DNA of 64,000 bases from UBA11591 sp040220895 (lineage in GTDB: Bacteria > Bacteroidota > Bacteroidia > Flavobacteriales_E > Vicingaceae), in NCBI GenBank assembly GCA_040220895.1, contig JAVJVY010000019.1, positions 372,001-436,000 of the forward strand, given 5' to 3'. Made by a program: the position numbers and the translations under genes. This document shows, piece after piece, positions 1-8,319 of this stretch; position 1 is the stretch's first letter; each line of letters opens with the position of its first letter. A model generated the notes under the pieces. It saw nothing but the letters and a program-made list of their open reading frames with translations. It was not told the origin of the DNA and did not search any database.

Positions 1-1384
1 TACTGGCCTTGTTTAAAAAAGTTACTTCTTCGGCCAAATGAATGCGTATGGGTTTTCCTTCCTGATAAGAACCAGGGTCAAAATGGTAAGGGATCTTGAA
101 ATTATTCCACAAGATTTGGATTATACCTACAGCCATTCCCAGGGCAATTCCTTTTAAAAGATCGGTAAATACAATGCCAAAAATGGTGACAAGGAATGGT
201 ATGTATTGCGATTTCCCCTTGTGGTACATTTCTTTAAAAAGCGAAGGTTTGGCGAGTTTATAACCGACCATGAACAAAATGGCGGCAAGGCTGGAAAGCG
301 GTATCAGATTCAGGACCCAGGGAATGAGCATTGCACTCACCAGCAGAAGCAGGCCATGAAAAAAAGCAGAGGCTTTGCTCTTGGCTCCAGACTGCACATT
401 TGCAGAACTTCTGACAATTACCTGGGTGATAGGTAATCCGCCGATCAGTCCGGAAATTACGTTACCAATGCCTTGGGCACGCAACTCGCGATTGGTTGGC
501 GTAATTCTCTTTTGTGGGTCCAGTTTGTCGGTAGCTTCAACCGAGAGCAAGGTCTCCAGGCTTGCAACCACGGCGATGGTCAAAGCTATGACATACACCT
601 GTGAATTCATAAGGGACGAAAAATCTGGCAGGGTAAATAATTGAATAAATCCGTTCAGTGATTCGGCTACGGGCAAAGTTACCAATTGATCACTGCGAAG
701 GGTATAGGTTGCGTCATTTTGAAAAAAGAGATTTAAGAGTATTCCAACGATGACCACTACCAATGGTCCTTGTACCACTTTTGAAAATGGGGACTTTTTC
801 ATGAATTCCATTTCCCAAAGGATTAAGATGATCATGGAAACCGCGGATATAATAATGGCTGCATTACTCAAAGATCCCATCATGTAGACCAGTTCGCTGA
901 AGGTATTGTGGCCATCGGGTTGAATAAAACTGTAATCCCCTTCGGGATCGGCATCGTAGCCAAGGGCGTGTGGAATTTGCTTTAAAATAATGATGATTCC
1001 TATTCCCGACAACATTCCTTTAATGACAGAAGAGGGGAAGTAGTAACCAATGACCCCAGCCTTTAGAACGCCCAAAATAATTTGAATCAGGCCTGACAAG
1101 ACCACGGCCATCAGAAAGGCTTCAAAAGAACCCAGGCTTTGGATGGACGTCAGGACGATTACAGCCAAACCGGCGGCAGGGCCACTTACCCCTAATGGAG
1201 ATCCACTTAACAGGCTCACAACAATGCCGCCGATTATTCCGGCGATGATTCCAGAGAACAAGGGCGCTCCCGAAGCCAGTGCAATGCCAAGACAAAGCGG
1301 CACGGCAACCAGAAATACGACGATCCCGGCCGGCAGATCTGAACCTAAATTACTGAAGAATCCTTGCTTATGTGATGTACTCAT
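1..1384 (-). CDS. SulP-family inorganic anion transporter (3' end cut by window edge)
   Basis: Reading the minus strand from the ATG at 1384 gives an uninterrupted frame of 461 codons running off the left edge. The N-terminus (MSTSHKQGFFSNLGSDLPAG) leads into a hydrophobic helix with FLVAVPLCLGIALASGAP, then a conserved SulP stretch GSPLGVSGPAAGLAV and, further on, SLETLLSVEATDKLDP and GGLPITQVIVRSSAN. These are the transmembrane core motifs of SulP permeases, which move sulfate, bicarbonate or similar anions across the inner membrane. The C-terminal part, where a STAS domain would sit, lies outside the window. It starts only 13 bases after the TetR gene and is probably cotranscribed with it. 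Substrate cannot be told from sequence; some relatives are bicarbonate importers. Confidence 0.88.
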   Translation of the reverse strand, partial: MSTSHKQGFFSNLGSDLPAGIVVFLVAVPLCLGIALASGAPLFSGIIAGIIGGIVVSLLSGSPLGVSGPAAGLAVIVLTSIQSLGSFEAFLMAVVLSGLIQIILGVLKAGVIGYYFPSSVIKGMLSGIGIIIILKQIPHALGYDADPEGDYSFIQPDGHNTFSELVYMMGSLSNAAIIISAVSMIILILWEMEFMKKSPFSKVVQGPLVVVIVGILLNLFFQNDATYTLRSDQLVTLPVAESLNGFIQLFTLPDFSSLMNSQVYVIALTIAVVASLETLLSVEATDKLDPQKRITPTNRELRAQGIGNVISGLIGGLPITQVIVRSSANVQSGAKSKASAFFHGLLLLVSAMLIPWVLNLIPLSSLAAILFMVGYKLAKPSLFKEMYHKGKSQYIPFLVTIFGIVFTDLLKGIALGMAVGIIQILWNNFKIPYHFDPGSYQEGKPIRIHLAEEVTFLNKAS

Positions 1385-1397
1385 GGTTGATTTTGAA

Positions 1398-2117
1398 TTA
1401 CTTGGATAATTGAGTTGAGGTAGATCCATTTTTCGCGATGGATTTAAATACGAGGTCTTTGTAAAATTCGGTGATGGAATCTTCTCCTTTCAAAATATCC
1501 GTGAGCTTGGGTAAGTGTTCTGCAAAGTATCGCTGGTGATGAGCACCTTCAATGACCGTCGAAATTAGCATGTGAGGGTACTTAAAATCCGGATTGATCT
1601 CTTTGATCACTTCTGCCACCCGGGCTACCAATTGCTTGTATCCCATGAAAACACCGTCCTTGTTTTCAGTATCTACGTCTTTTGTCAGGTAAGACTTGGA
1701 AGACTCTTTTATAACAATGCTATGTAACTTACTTTCGTTGATGTGCGATATACTTCCGTCAATTGCCGGCCAGCTGGTGAGCAGGGAAAGGGACCTCATT
1801 AGTCTTTCTTTTGCCGAAGGTACATTGGCCATTGCAAAGGCAAGTTTGTATTCCATCCAGGACCAATACCAAGAGGTCAGGTATAACAAAATCTTGTGTT
1901 TGCTTTCAAAATACCGATATATCGAGGCTTCTGGAGATTTAATGGACTGTCCAAGCTTTCGAAAAGTAAAATTTTCAAATCCAATATCGTCGATCAATTC
2001 AATGCTGCCACTAACAATTCGCTGACCTAATTCACTTGAACCTGGATCTTTCAGGTAAATTTTATCATTGACCTGTATGTTTAATTTGCTCAGCAAAATG
2101 GGTAGTTCATTTTTCAT
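1398..2117 (-). CDS. TetR/AcrR-family transcriptional regulator
   Basis: 239 residues. An N-terminal TetR helix-turn-helix lies at about residues 32-78, with the typical segment ELIDDIGFENFTFRKLGQSI followed by the recognition helix SPEASIYRYFESKHKIL. The remaining all-helical part is the ligand-binding/dimerisation region and gives no clue to ligand. The gene follows the ABC-HlyD-TolC exporter on the same strand (79 bases after tolC) and has its own promoter whose -33/-7 spacer holds a 13-bp palindrome that is repeated in front of the exporter. The inference is that this protein represses both its own gene and the exporter. There is a conserved W-rich patch (SWYWSWMEYKL) just after the HTH. 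Confidence 0.9.
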   Translation of the reverse strand: MKNELPILLSKLNIQVNDKIYLKDPGSSELGQRIVSGSIELIDDIGFENFTFRKLGQSIKSPEASIYRYFESKHKILLYLTSWYWSWMEYKLAFAMANVPSAKERLMRSLSLLTSWPAIDGSISHINESKLHSIVIKESSKSYLTKDVDTENKDGVFMGYKQLVARVAEVIKEINPDFKYPHMLISTVIEGAHHQRYFAEHLPKLTDILKGEDSITEFYKDLVFKSIAKNGSTSTQLSK

Positions 2118-2119
2118 AA

Positions 2120-2149
2120 CAAATGTAATAGTAAAACTATCATTATCAA
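2120..2149 (-). promoter_or_regulatory. tetR promoter with palindromic operator
   Basis: On the minus strand a TTG (2147-2149), a 19-base spacer and TACATTTG (2120-2127) match the Bacteroidota promoter TTG-N17..23-TAnnTTTG. The spacer contains the inverted repeat ATAGT-AAA-ACTAT at 2128-2140. The 17-base string TAATAGTAAAACTATCA (2126-2142) is repeated exactly at 6669-6685. Confidence 0.75.
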
Positions 2150-2196
2150 TACAAATACTTTTATTTATTAATCTCTAGAGCATTCAACAAACCTTC

Positions 2197-3609
2197 TTAG
2201 GGAAAGACCTTACCCAAGGAATATTTTGCGTTCAAGAGCGATTTTTGATTTTTAGAAGCGATTTCGATCATTTTTACTTGGGCGTTGATATAGGCCAACT
2301 CTCTGGAATTCACCATGAACAGCGAACTTTCCCCACCATCGAAAAGTTGTCGTTCACCGTTGAGCAATCCTCTGCTGTCGTTGACATTCTGCCTATACAG
2401 TCTGAACTGATCTCTGGTAGTGTTCCATTCATTGAAAGCCATGTTCACAGCCGCATTGATTCCCGCCTGTTTATTCATCAATTCAAATTCATTCTCACGG
2501 ATATAGAGATCTGCTATTCTAAGCGAGCTTCGTTCTTTTCTCAGGAAAATGGGCATGTTGAATTCCAGGCCCCATTGGTAGTCTCTCCAGTTTTGATCGA
2601 TCACCGGATATGATACGGCCGGATCTGCCAGGGCATTGTATTTTAAATTCAACACCGGCTTTAATTGCTCGCTCTTCCATCGTCGATCGATTTCCAGTCG
2701 GTCCAGGTTTAGTCGCTGAAAGACCAATTCAGGATGTGTATTGATCAAAAGATCCAACTTGGGGTATTCGTCTGTCAATTCGAAATCCAAGGGTATTTCG
2801 GTTAGTGGATCGGGTGCTGCATCTTCGCTCAATTCCAAAGGCACCATTCCATCGAGCCACAGGTACACCGAAAGTTTCAAGCTGCTGTTGGCCAGTTCCA
2901 ATTGTGCTTGTTGAAGCATCAGCATTCTGTTTTGAACTTGTATTCCTGCTTCGAGCGTATCGATCGATGGACGATCACCCAAATAAGCGCCTTGCCTTAC
3001 GGCTTCAAAGCGGGTAGAAGCCAGTGCCAATGCCTCCTGAAATACAGCAACTGTATTGTAAGCTTCAAACCATTGCCAATATGATTTTCCTGCTTCAAAA
3101 AGCAGTTCGTTCAGTAAAAGGACCTGTTTTACTTCGGCCATTTTCGTCATGGTTTGCGCTTTTCTAAGATCAGCTCGACGCTGGTCAATGAACAGACCCT
3201 GACCTACAGGTAAACTAACACCTGCAAAATATAAGCCAGAAGAATTCTGAAAATTTTCCGGATTGAGGTATACTCCTCTGTTTTGACTCATGCCGGCTTC
3301 GACCTCCAATCCAAACCATGTTGGAATCTTTACCCCGCCCATGGGTAAGCTGTAGTATTGATCTCCAGTAAAGTATTTCTGCGAGATATCCGCATATAGT
3401 TTGGGGTCAAAAGCGCCCCTGGCACCTTGCAAATTTGCCTGGCCAATTTCAGTTTTTAGTCTCGCTGAATAGGCCATGGGGTGATGTTCTGACACGGCGT
3501 TCATAAAATCATTGAAGGTCAATGTCAAGGAATCATTTTGCCCTGACACGTCAGAAATATGAACTAATAGAATACTTAATGCGAAGGGAATACGCCAGAA
3601 TCTTTTCAT
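2197..3609 (-). CDS. TolC-family outer membrane efflux protein
   Basis: 470 residues with a Sec signal peptide (MKRFWRIPFALSILLVHISDVSG, about residues 1-23). The rest has the two-fold repeated helical pattern of outer membrane factor proteins: long amphipathic helices around residues 30-90, 160-250 and 290-440, separated by short beta-barrel segments. It forms the outer membrane exit duct for the inner-membrane exporter. Its start overlaps the stop of the HlyD gene by four bases (ATGA), so translation is probably coupled. It is third in the ABC-HlyD-TolC-TetR order, which fits a type I secretion or drug/lipid efflux machine. Confidence 0.9.
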   Translation of the reverse strand: MKRFWRIPFALSILLVHISDVSGQNDSLTLTFNDFMNAVSEHHPMAYSARLKTEIGQANLQGARGAFDPKLYADISQKYFTGDQYYSLPMGGVKIPTWFGLEVEAGMSQNRGVYLNPENFQNSSGLYFAGVSLPVGQGLFIDQRRADLRKAQTMTKMAEVKQVLLLNELLFEAGKSYWQWFEAYNTVAVFQEALALASTRFEAVRQGAYLGDRPSIDTLEAGIQVQNRMLMLQQAQLELANSSLKLSVYLWLDGMVPLELSEDAAPDPLTEIPLDFELTDEYPKLDLLINTHPELVFQRLNLDRLEIDRRWKSEQLKPVLNLKYNALADPAVSYPVIDQNWRDYQWGLEFNMPIFLRKERSSLRIADLYIRENEFELMNKQAGINAAVNMAFNEWNTTRDQFRLYRQNVNDSRGLLNGERQLFDGGESSLFMVNSRELAYINAQVKMIEIASKNQKSLLNAKYSLGKVFP

Positions 3610-4946
3610 TTTTTCTCGCTTTCGTTTTGAGTATAGTATTCAGGTGGAAAACCGTTGATCTTTCGCCAAAGTTCATAGCCGATCATAACATCTTTTAGAA
3701 GCAGCATGTTCATCGTACCGGCACCAACCCTCAAGGCATCGGGCCATGGATGATCTTCAGGGTCTGGTTGCACAAGTAGTCGGTAAAGGCCGTTCTCACT
3801 GGTAAAATTATCTATTGCAAAAACAACTCCTCCGTATGTACCATAACTGGTATTTGGCCAACCCGAAAATACAATGGCAGGCCAGCCATCGAATTGAATT
3901 CGTACTTTTTGTCCTTTTTGGATCAGAGGCAGATCGATGGGCTTAACGTACATCGCTACGGCAAGGTCATACCTGGAAGGCATAATGCTCACGATCTCTT
4001 CGCCCTCTTTCACGGTTTCTCCTAAGCCAATTTGGATTGCTTTGGTCACATAGCCATCCTGTGGAGCGGTGATGAAGTAAAATCCGGTTCTAACCGAGTA
4101 GTTCATGTATTGATTCTGCAATTTTGTTACAACCGCTTCGGCATCGTACATGTTCGAAAGGGCCGTGTATTTTTCTGACGAAGCTTTTGCGATACCATCT
4201 CTATATTGCGCCTGTATGGACGTCATCTCGACCTGAGCGTTAATTATTTCATTCTGGCTGGTCAATAATTTATTCTCTGCAGAGATCATTTCCGCATTGG
4301 CCTTTTGCATGACTAACTTTCTATTTTCTAGGTCTGTTAACGATTTCAAACCACCGGCGTGCAATTTTTCCATTCGCTTGAATTGTTCCACGGCTATTTC
4401 ATAATTGGTAACCGCTGCCCGGTAGTCAATGCTGTCACTTTCAACTTTCAGGTATGCTTGTTTTAGCTTATTCGTTGTCTGCTGTAATTTGAGTTTTCCA
4501 GTCTGCGCCATGGCATCGATCTGGTTGTCCAAGGCCTTCACTTTTTCCATGTACGACTTAACCGACATTTCCTTTGAATTCAATTGCTCCTCGGTTCTTT
4601 TTAGCAGTTGAGGGTCAAAATATTCATCCTTGATCTCTGATATTTCCAGGATGGTATCGCCCTTTTTTACAAAATCACCCTCACGTACGAACCAACCTTC
4701 AATCCTGCCGGCAATAATGGAATGGATGGTCTGAGGGCGCTGGTCGGGTTTCAACGTCGTTACGTTTCCTTTGGAACGAATATTTTGGGTCCAGGGCAAG
4801 AACATGATGATGAGCAACATCCCAAAGGTCCATTTGAGAATCCGAAGGGTTACATTCCCTGAGTGTCTGGCTTCAATTCGCTGCAGTGAATCGCAGGAAT
4901 TAAGATCGATGTCTCCTTTAATGCTTCTGGGCGATATATTAAGCAT
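3606..4946 (-). CDS. HlyD-family periplasmic adaptor subunit
   Basis: 446 residues from the ATG at 4946; an alternative ATG at 4973 would add nine residues and overlap the ABC gene by 35 instead of 8 bases. One membrane anchor lies near residues 37-56 (WTFGMLLIIMFLPW). It is followed by the first half of a biotinyl-lipoyl-like domain (SIIAGRIEGWFVREGDFVKK), a long coiled coil (about residues 105-265), the second lipoyl half (FYFITAPQDGYVTKA) and a beta-barrel region. This is the membrane fusion protein that bridges the ABC exporter to the TolC duct. The lipoyl-hairpin-lipoyl order is typical of HlyD/EmrA types. Confidence 0.9.
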   Translation of the reverse strand: MLNISPRSIKGDIDLNSCDSLQRIEARHSGNVTLRILKWTFGMLLIIMFLPWTQNIRSKGNVTTLKPDQRPQTIHSIIAGRIEGWFVREGDFVKKGDTILEISEIKDEYFDPQLLKRTEEQLNSKEMSVKSYMEKVKALDNQIDAMAQTGKLKLQQTTNKLKQAYLKVESDSIDYRAAVTNYEIAVEQFKRMEKLHAGGLKSLTDLENRKLVMQKANAEMISAENKLLTSQNEIINAQVEMTSIQAQYRDGIAKASSEKYTALSNMYDAEAVVTKLQNQYMNYSVRTGFYFITAPQDGYVTKAIQIGLGETVKEGEEIVSIMPSRYDLAVAMYVKPIDLPLIQKGQKVRIQFDGWPAIVFSGWPNTSYGTYGGVVFAIDNFTSENGLYRLLVQPDPEDHPWPDALRVGAGTMNMLLLKDVMIGYELWRKINGFPPEYYTQNESEKK

Positions 4947-6642
4947 GATTCTGAGTATTAGAGGTTGGATCAATGGTTGCTATCTGACCATTTTCAATAT
5001 TCAAGACCCGGTCGACGGCATTGATCATAAAAGTGTCCGAGGACACTACAACAAGGGTCCATGGGTTTTCTTTTGAAGTAAGGAAATCAATGATCTTTTT
5101 ACGTTCAATTTCATTAATCTGCTCCAGGTCATTTTCAATCAATAACAATCTCGGCTTGTCTGCGATGCTTCGCGCCAAAAGGATCTTTTTGATAATACTT
5201 CCCGGAAGTCCTTTACCCAGCGGATCCAATTGGGTGTCGTAGCCTTTTGGTAGGGTAGAGATATAGGAATCCACCCCCATACTTTTGGCCGCCCATCGCA
5301 CGTTGTCTATGGTCGCCTGCGGACGTCCTACGGAGATATTCTCAGCCACGGTACCGTCAAAAATTAATTCTTGGCTCAGCGAATCCCCAATAATACTTCT
5401 TAAAGAGTCTATCGCGATGTTTCCCTTGGAAAGCCCATCGTAGGTGATCGATCCACTCTCGGCACTGTAAAGCCCTGCCAACAGTCGAAGAAGGCTACTT
5501 TTACCTGAATTGTTTTGTCCAGTAACTAAAATTCTTTCACCGGCCCTCAATTGGAATGACGCATTTTCGAGTGTTTTATAATGACTACCAGGATATATGA
5601 AGTCGACATCTTGAAATTCGACTGATAATCCTTCTGAGCGTCCTTTTTCTGCAATATTCATTCCTTCCGTATTTTCGATTTCCAGGTCGGTCACCTGTCC
5701 GATTTTCGCAAGGGCTGTAAGCACGTCATAAATGGTTTCCAGACTGAGTATCAGTTTTTCAACCGAATTCATTACCAAAAGAATGATGATTTCGGCAGCA
5801 ATAAATTGACCAATGTTCATCAGCTGTTCCATGACCAGAATTCCACCAATGGCGAGCAGGCCCGTAGCAACTACCACTTTAAAAACAATCAATAAGGAGT
5901 ATTGCTGTACCAAAACCTTGAAATGCGCATCTCTTGCATTCAAATACCCAGACAGCGTCTTATTCATTCGGTTTAAGGGCAAGCTACTGAATCCGGCCAA
6001 CTTAAAGGTATTTGAGGCCCTAGCCAGTTCTTCCAGCCAGTGCGCGACTTCGTATTTGATCACGGATTCGTCAAGGCTTGTGCTCAATCCTTTTTTAGCT
6101 GTGAAGCGAAAAATGGCGAGCACCAATAAGATCAAAACCAAACTGAACAGAATGAAAAACGGATGGTAAAACGAAAGCAAAATCAGTCCGAAAATCACTT
6201 GCAAACTGGCAGCTGAAAAGTCAATTAAAATCTTTGATAGGCCTTTCTGAACCGAAACCGTATCAAAAAACCGATTCATTAACTCGGGGGCATAATGCCG
6301 GTATAACACTTCGAGTCGGATTCTGGGAATACGGTAGGCAAATTCGAAGGCGGAACGCGTAAAGATTCGTTGTTGCAGATTCTCGGTAATTCTCAGCTGA
6401 AAGATTTGAAGCACGCCTGTTATGGCTACACCGAGTACGACAAAAACAACTAAAACGATCCAGGATGTGCTTATTTGACCTCCCTGTATCAAGTTTACAA
6501 TTGCCTGGATACCCAATGGGAGCGAAAGACTAACAAGTCCGTTGAAAACGGCATAGGCATAGACATTTCTTATTTCTTTCTTGTCTGGCTGAAGCAGCTT
6601 AAAGAAGCGTTGCATTGGACTGAAATTCGCCTGTTTTTCCAT
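4939..6642 (-). CDS. ABC exporter with degenerate ATPase motifs
   Basis: 567 residues. The N-terminal half is an exporter-type transmembrane domain (six predicted helices, about residues 20-300, no C39 peptidase domain). The C-terminal half is an ABC ATPase fold. Walker A is intact (GQNNSGKSS, about residue 373) and a Q-loop is present (SQELIFDGT). The other catalytic elements are not canonical: the signature reads LPGSI instead of LSGGQ, Walker B reads LLLIENDLEQ instead of LLLDEPTS (Asp to Glu, catalytic Glu to Asn), and the H-loop reads VVVSSDT with Ser in place of His. By family knowledge these changes should abolish or cripple hydrolysis. It is first in the exporter operon, behind an operator-bearing promoter. 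Confidence 0.87.
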   Translation of the reverse strand: MEKQANFSPMQRFFKLLQPDKKEIRNVYAYAVFNGLVSLSLPLGIQAIVNLIQGGQISTSWIVLVVFVVLGVAITGVLQIFQLRITENLQQRIFTRSAFEFAYRIPRIRLEVLYRHYAPELMNRFFDTVSVQKGLSKILIDFSAASLQVIFGLILLSFYHPFFILFSLVLILLVLAIFRFTAKKGLSTSLDESVIKYEVAHWLEELARASNTFKLAGFSSLPLNRMNKTLSGYLNARDAHFKVLVQQYSLLIVFKVVVATGLLAIGGILVMEQLMNIGQFIAAEIIILLVMNSVEKLILSLETIYDVLTALAKIGQVTDLEIENTEGMNIAEKGRSEGLSVEFQDVDFIYPGSHYKTLENASFQLRAGERILVTGQNNSGKSSLLRLLAGLYSAESGSITYDGLSKGNIAIDSLRSIIGDSLSQELIFDGTVAENISVGRPQATIDNVRWAAKSMGVDSYISTLPKGYDTQLDPLGKGLPGSIIKKILLARSIADKPRLLLIENDLEQINEIERKKIIDFLTSKENPWTLVVVSSDTFMINAVDRVLNIENGQIATIDPTSNTQNHA

Positions 6643-6662
6643 CTCGATGTTATTAATGCGTG

Positions 6663-6694
6663 CAAATATAATAGTAAAACTATCAGATATGCAA
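6663..6694 (-). promoter_or_regulatory. Exporter-operon promoter with palindromic operator
   Basis: On the minus strand a TTG (6692-6694), a 21-base spacer and TATATTTG (6663-6670) form a Bacteroidota-type promoter ending about 20 bases before the ABC start codon. The spacer holds ATAGT-AAA-ACTAT (6671-6683), identical to the site in front of the tetR gene. The identical 17-base core abuts the -7 box in both places, so a bound dimer would block RNA polymerase. Confidence 0.75.
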
Positions 6695-6809
6695 ATATTC
6701 CTTTCATAATTTTGGAATTTTACCTAGATTTCATTTAAATCACGCTGCAATTCCTTGAATAGTGCAACAGTCCATCTTGGGTTTCATCCCAACATATAAG
6801 GCGTATGGT

Positions 6810-6817
6810 TAACTTTG
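6810..6817 (+). promoter_or_regulatory. Possible -7 box (TAACTTTG) for the DUF2867 gene
   Basis: TAACTTTG fits TAnnTTTG and lies 78 bases before the chosen ATG at 6896. No well-spaced TTG was found upstream. It overlaps the earliest possible ATG (6815) of that frame, which favours the later start. A short inverted repeat, TTGGG-N6-CCCAA, sits just upstream at 6777-6792. Confidence 0.4.
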
Positions 6818-6895
6818 ATTCTTTTCGCCCCGACCCCCGACCTGATTTCCCTGTTTAAAGAACTTGAAGAAAATGAACAAATTCACACCCATCTT

Positions 6896-8311
6896 ATGAA
6901 AATACTGCTTACCGGAGCTACTGGCTATATTGGTAAAAGGCTTTTGCCGGCACTTGTGGCCGATGGTCATGAAGTACTTTGCTGTGTCAGGGATAAAACT
7001 CGTTTTAACCCTCCTGTGGCATTGCACCCAAGCATCACTGTATTGGAATTGGATCTTCTTGATCCCGAATCACTTCGAATAATTCCATCCGATATTGACA
7101 TTGCTTATTACCTTGTTCATTCCATGTCGTCCTCTTCGGATTACATGACGCTTGAGCGTCAATCAGCGCAGAATATCAGGGAGGTGCTCAAAAGAACAAA
7201 GGTGAAACAAGTGATATACCTGAGTGGTATAATTAATGATGAATCGCTTTCTGAGCATCTTGCATCGAGAAAGGCAGTTGAAGATGAATTGGGTAAGGGC
7301 ACGTTTCATCTAACTACTTTTCGTGCAGGCATCATCATAGGTTCGGGCAGTGCTTCCTTTGAGATCATTAGAGACCTGGTTGAAAAATTGCCCGTGATGG
7401 TAGCGCCTAAATGGCTGAAAACTAAATGTCAGCCTATAAGTGTTTCCGATGTTGTGAATTATTTGAATAAGGCCATTTTAAATGAAAAAACCTACGATCA
7501 TAGTTTTGACATTGGTGGGCCTGATATCTTGTCTTACCGGGAAATGTTGATGGGATTTGCTTCCAACCGAAGATTGAAGCGGCTAATCATAAATGTTCCT
7601 ATAATGACACCGAGAATATCTTCTTATTGGTTGTATTTTATCACCTCCACTTCATACAAACTGGCTTCTGCTTTGGTGGACAGTATGAAAGTTGAGGTAA
7701 TATGCCGGAAAAGTAACATAAACGAGATACTCGATATAGAACCACTGACCTACAAAGAATCCTTAAATAGAACCATGGCAGCAATCGACGCAAACAACAT
7801 TGTATCGAGTTGGAAAGATTCACTGATAAGCGGCAGGTTCGAGAGTAATATCTCACAATTTTTGAATGTGCCCACCTATGGTTGTTTTATAGACCATCGG
7901 GAACTTCAAATGAAAGATGAAAAAGCCACTGTTAGCAGAATTTGGACCATCGGAGGAGAAAACGGATGGTATTTTGCCAATTCACTTTGGCGAATTCGGG
8001 GTTTCATTGACAAACTCATGGGTGGGGTAGGACTCAGGCGTGGCCGCACAAGTCCGAATAAGATCAACAGCGGTGATTCTATCGACTTTTGGCGAGTTCT
8101 GTACGCCGATAAAAAGGAAGGCAGATTGCTCTTATTTGCCGAGATGAAATTACCAGGAGAGGCTTGGTTGGAATTCAAAATTGAAAATTCGGTGTTAAAA
8201 CAAACGGCAACATTTCGTCCCCGCGGACTGTCGGGAAGACTCTACTGGTATTTACTACTACCCGTCCACAACATAATATTTAAAGGGATGATCAAAAGAA
8301 TTGCCTTGTGA
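6896..8311 (+). CDS. NAD(P)-binding reductase with C-terminal DUF2867 domain
   Basis: 471 residues from the ATG at 6896. The start is chosen because the Rossmann motif begins at once (MKILLTGATGYIGKRLL); an in-frame ATG at 6815 would add 27 residues upstream of any domain. Residues 1-300 are an extended/atypical SDR fold (GATGYIG, YYLVHSM, YLSGI, TTFRAGIIIGSGS). Residues about 320-470 match the DUF2867 type (IWTIGGENGWYFANSLW ... WRVLYADKKEGRLLLFAEM). Such proteins are often found beside photolyases. The exact reaction is unknown. The stop overlaps a GTG of the photolyase gene (GTGA), so the two are one transcription unit. Confidence 0.87.
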   Translation: MKILLTGATGYIGKRLLPALVADGHEVLCCVRDKTRFNPPVALHPSITVLELDLLDPESLRIIPSDIDIAYYLVHSMSSSSDYMTLERQSAQNIREVLKRTKVKQVIYLSGIINDESLSEHLASRKAVEDELGKGTFHLTTFRAGIIIGSGSASFEIIRDLVEKLPVMVAPKWLKTKCQPISVSDVVNYLNKAILNEKTYDHSFDIGGPDILSYREMLMGFASNRRLKRLIINVPIMTPRISSYWLYFITSTSYKLASALVDSMKVEVICRKSNINEILDIEPLTYKESLNRTMAAIDANNIVSSWKDSLISGRFESNISQFLNVPTYGCFIDHRELQMKDEKATVSRIWTIGGENGWYFANSLWRIRGFIDKLMGGVGLRRGRTSPNKINSGDSIDFWRVLYADKKEGRLLLFAEMKLPGEAWLEFKIENSVLKQTATFRPRGLSGRLYWYLLLPVHNIIFKGMIKRIAL

Positions 8312-8319
8312 AAGTTAAA

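Noticed and set aside
206..1409. Open plus-strand frames opposite the SulP gene
   Set aside because: They are antisense to a long frame with clear SulP motifs and have no recognisable domains or start context.
4939..6642. Peptidase-containing bacteriocin exporter
   Set aside because: No N-terminal C39 Cys/His domain is present and no small double-glycine precursor gene was found nearby.
6777..6792. TTGGG-N6-CCCAA as a second operator
   Set aside because: The arms are only five bases and the sequence is not repeated elsewhere that I could see; not claimed as a site.
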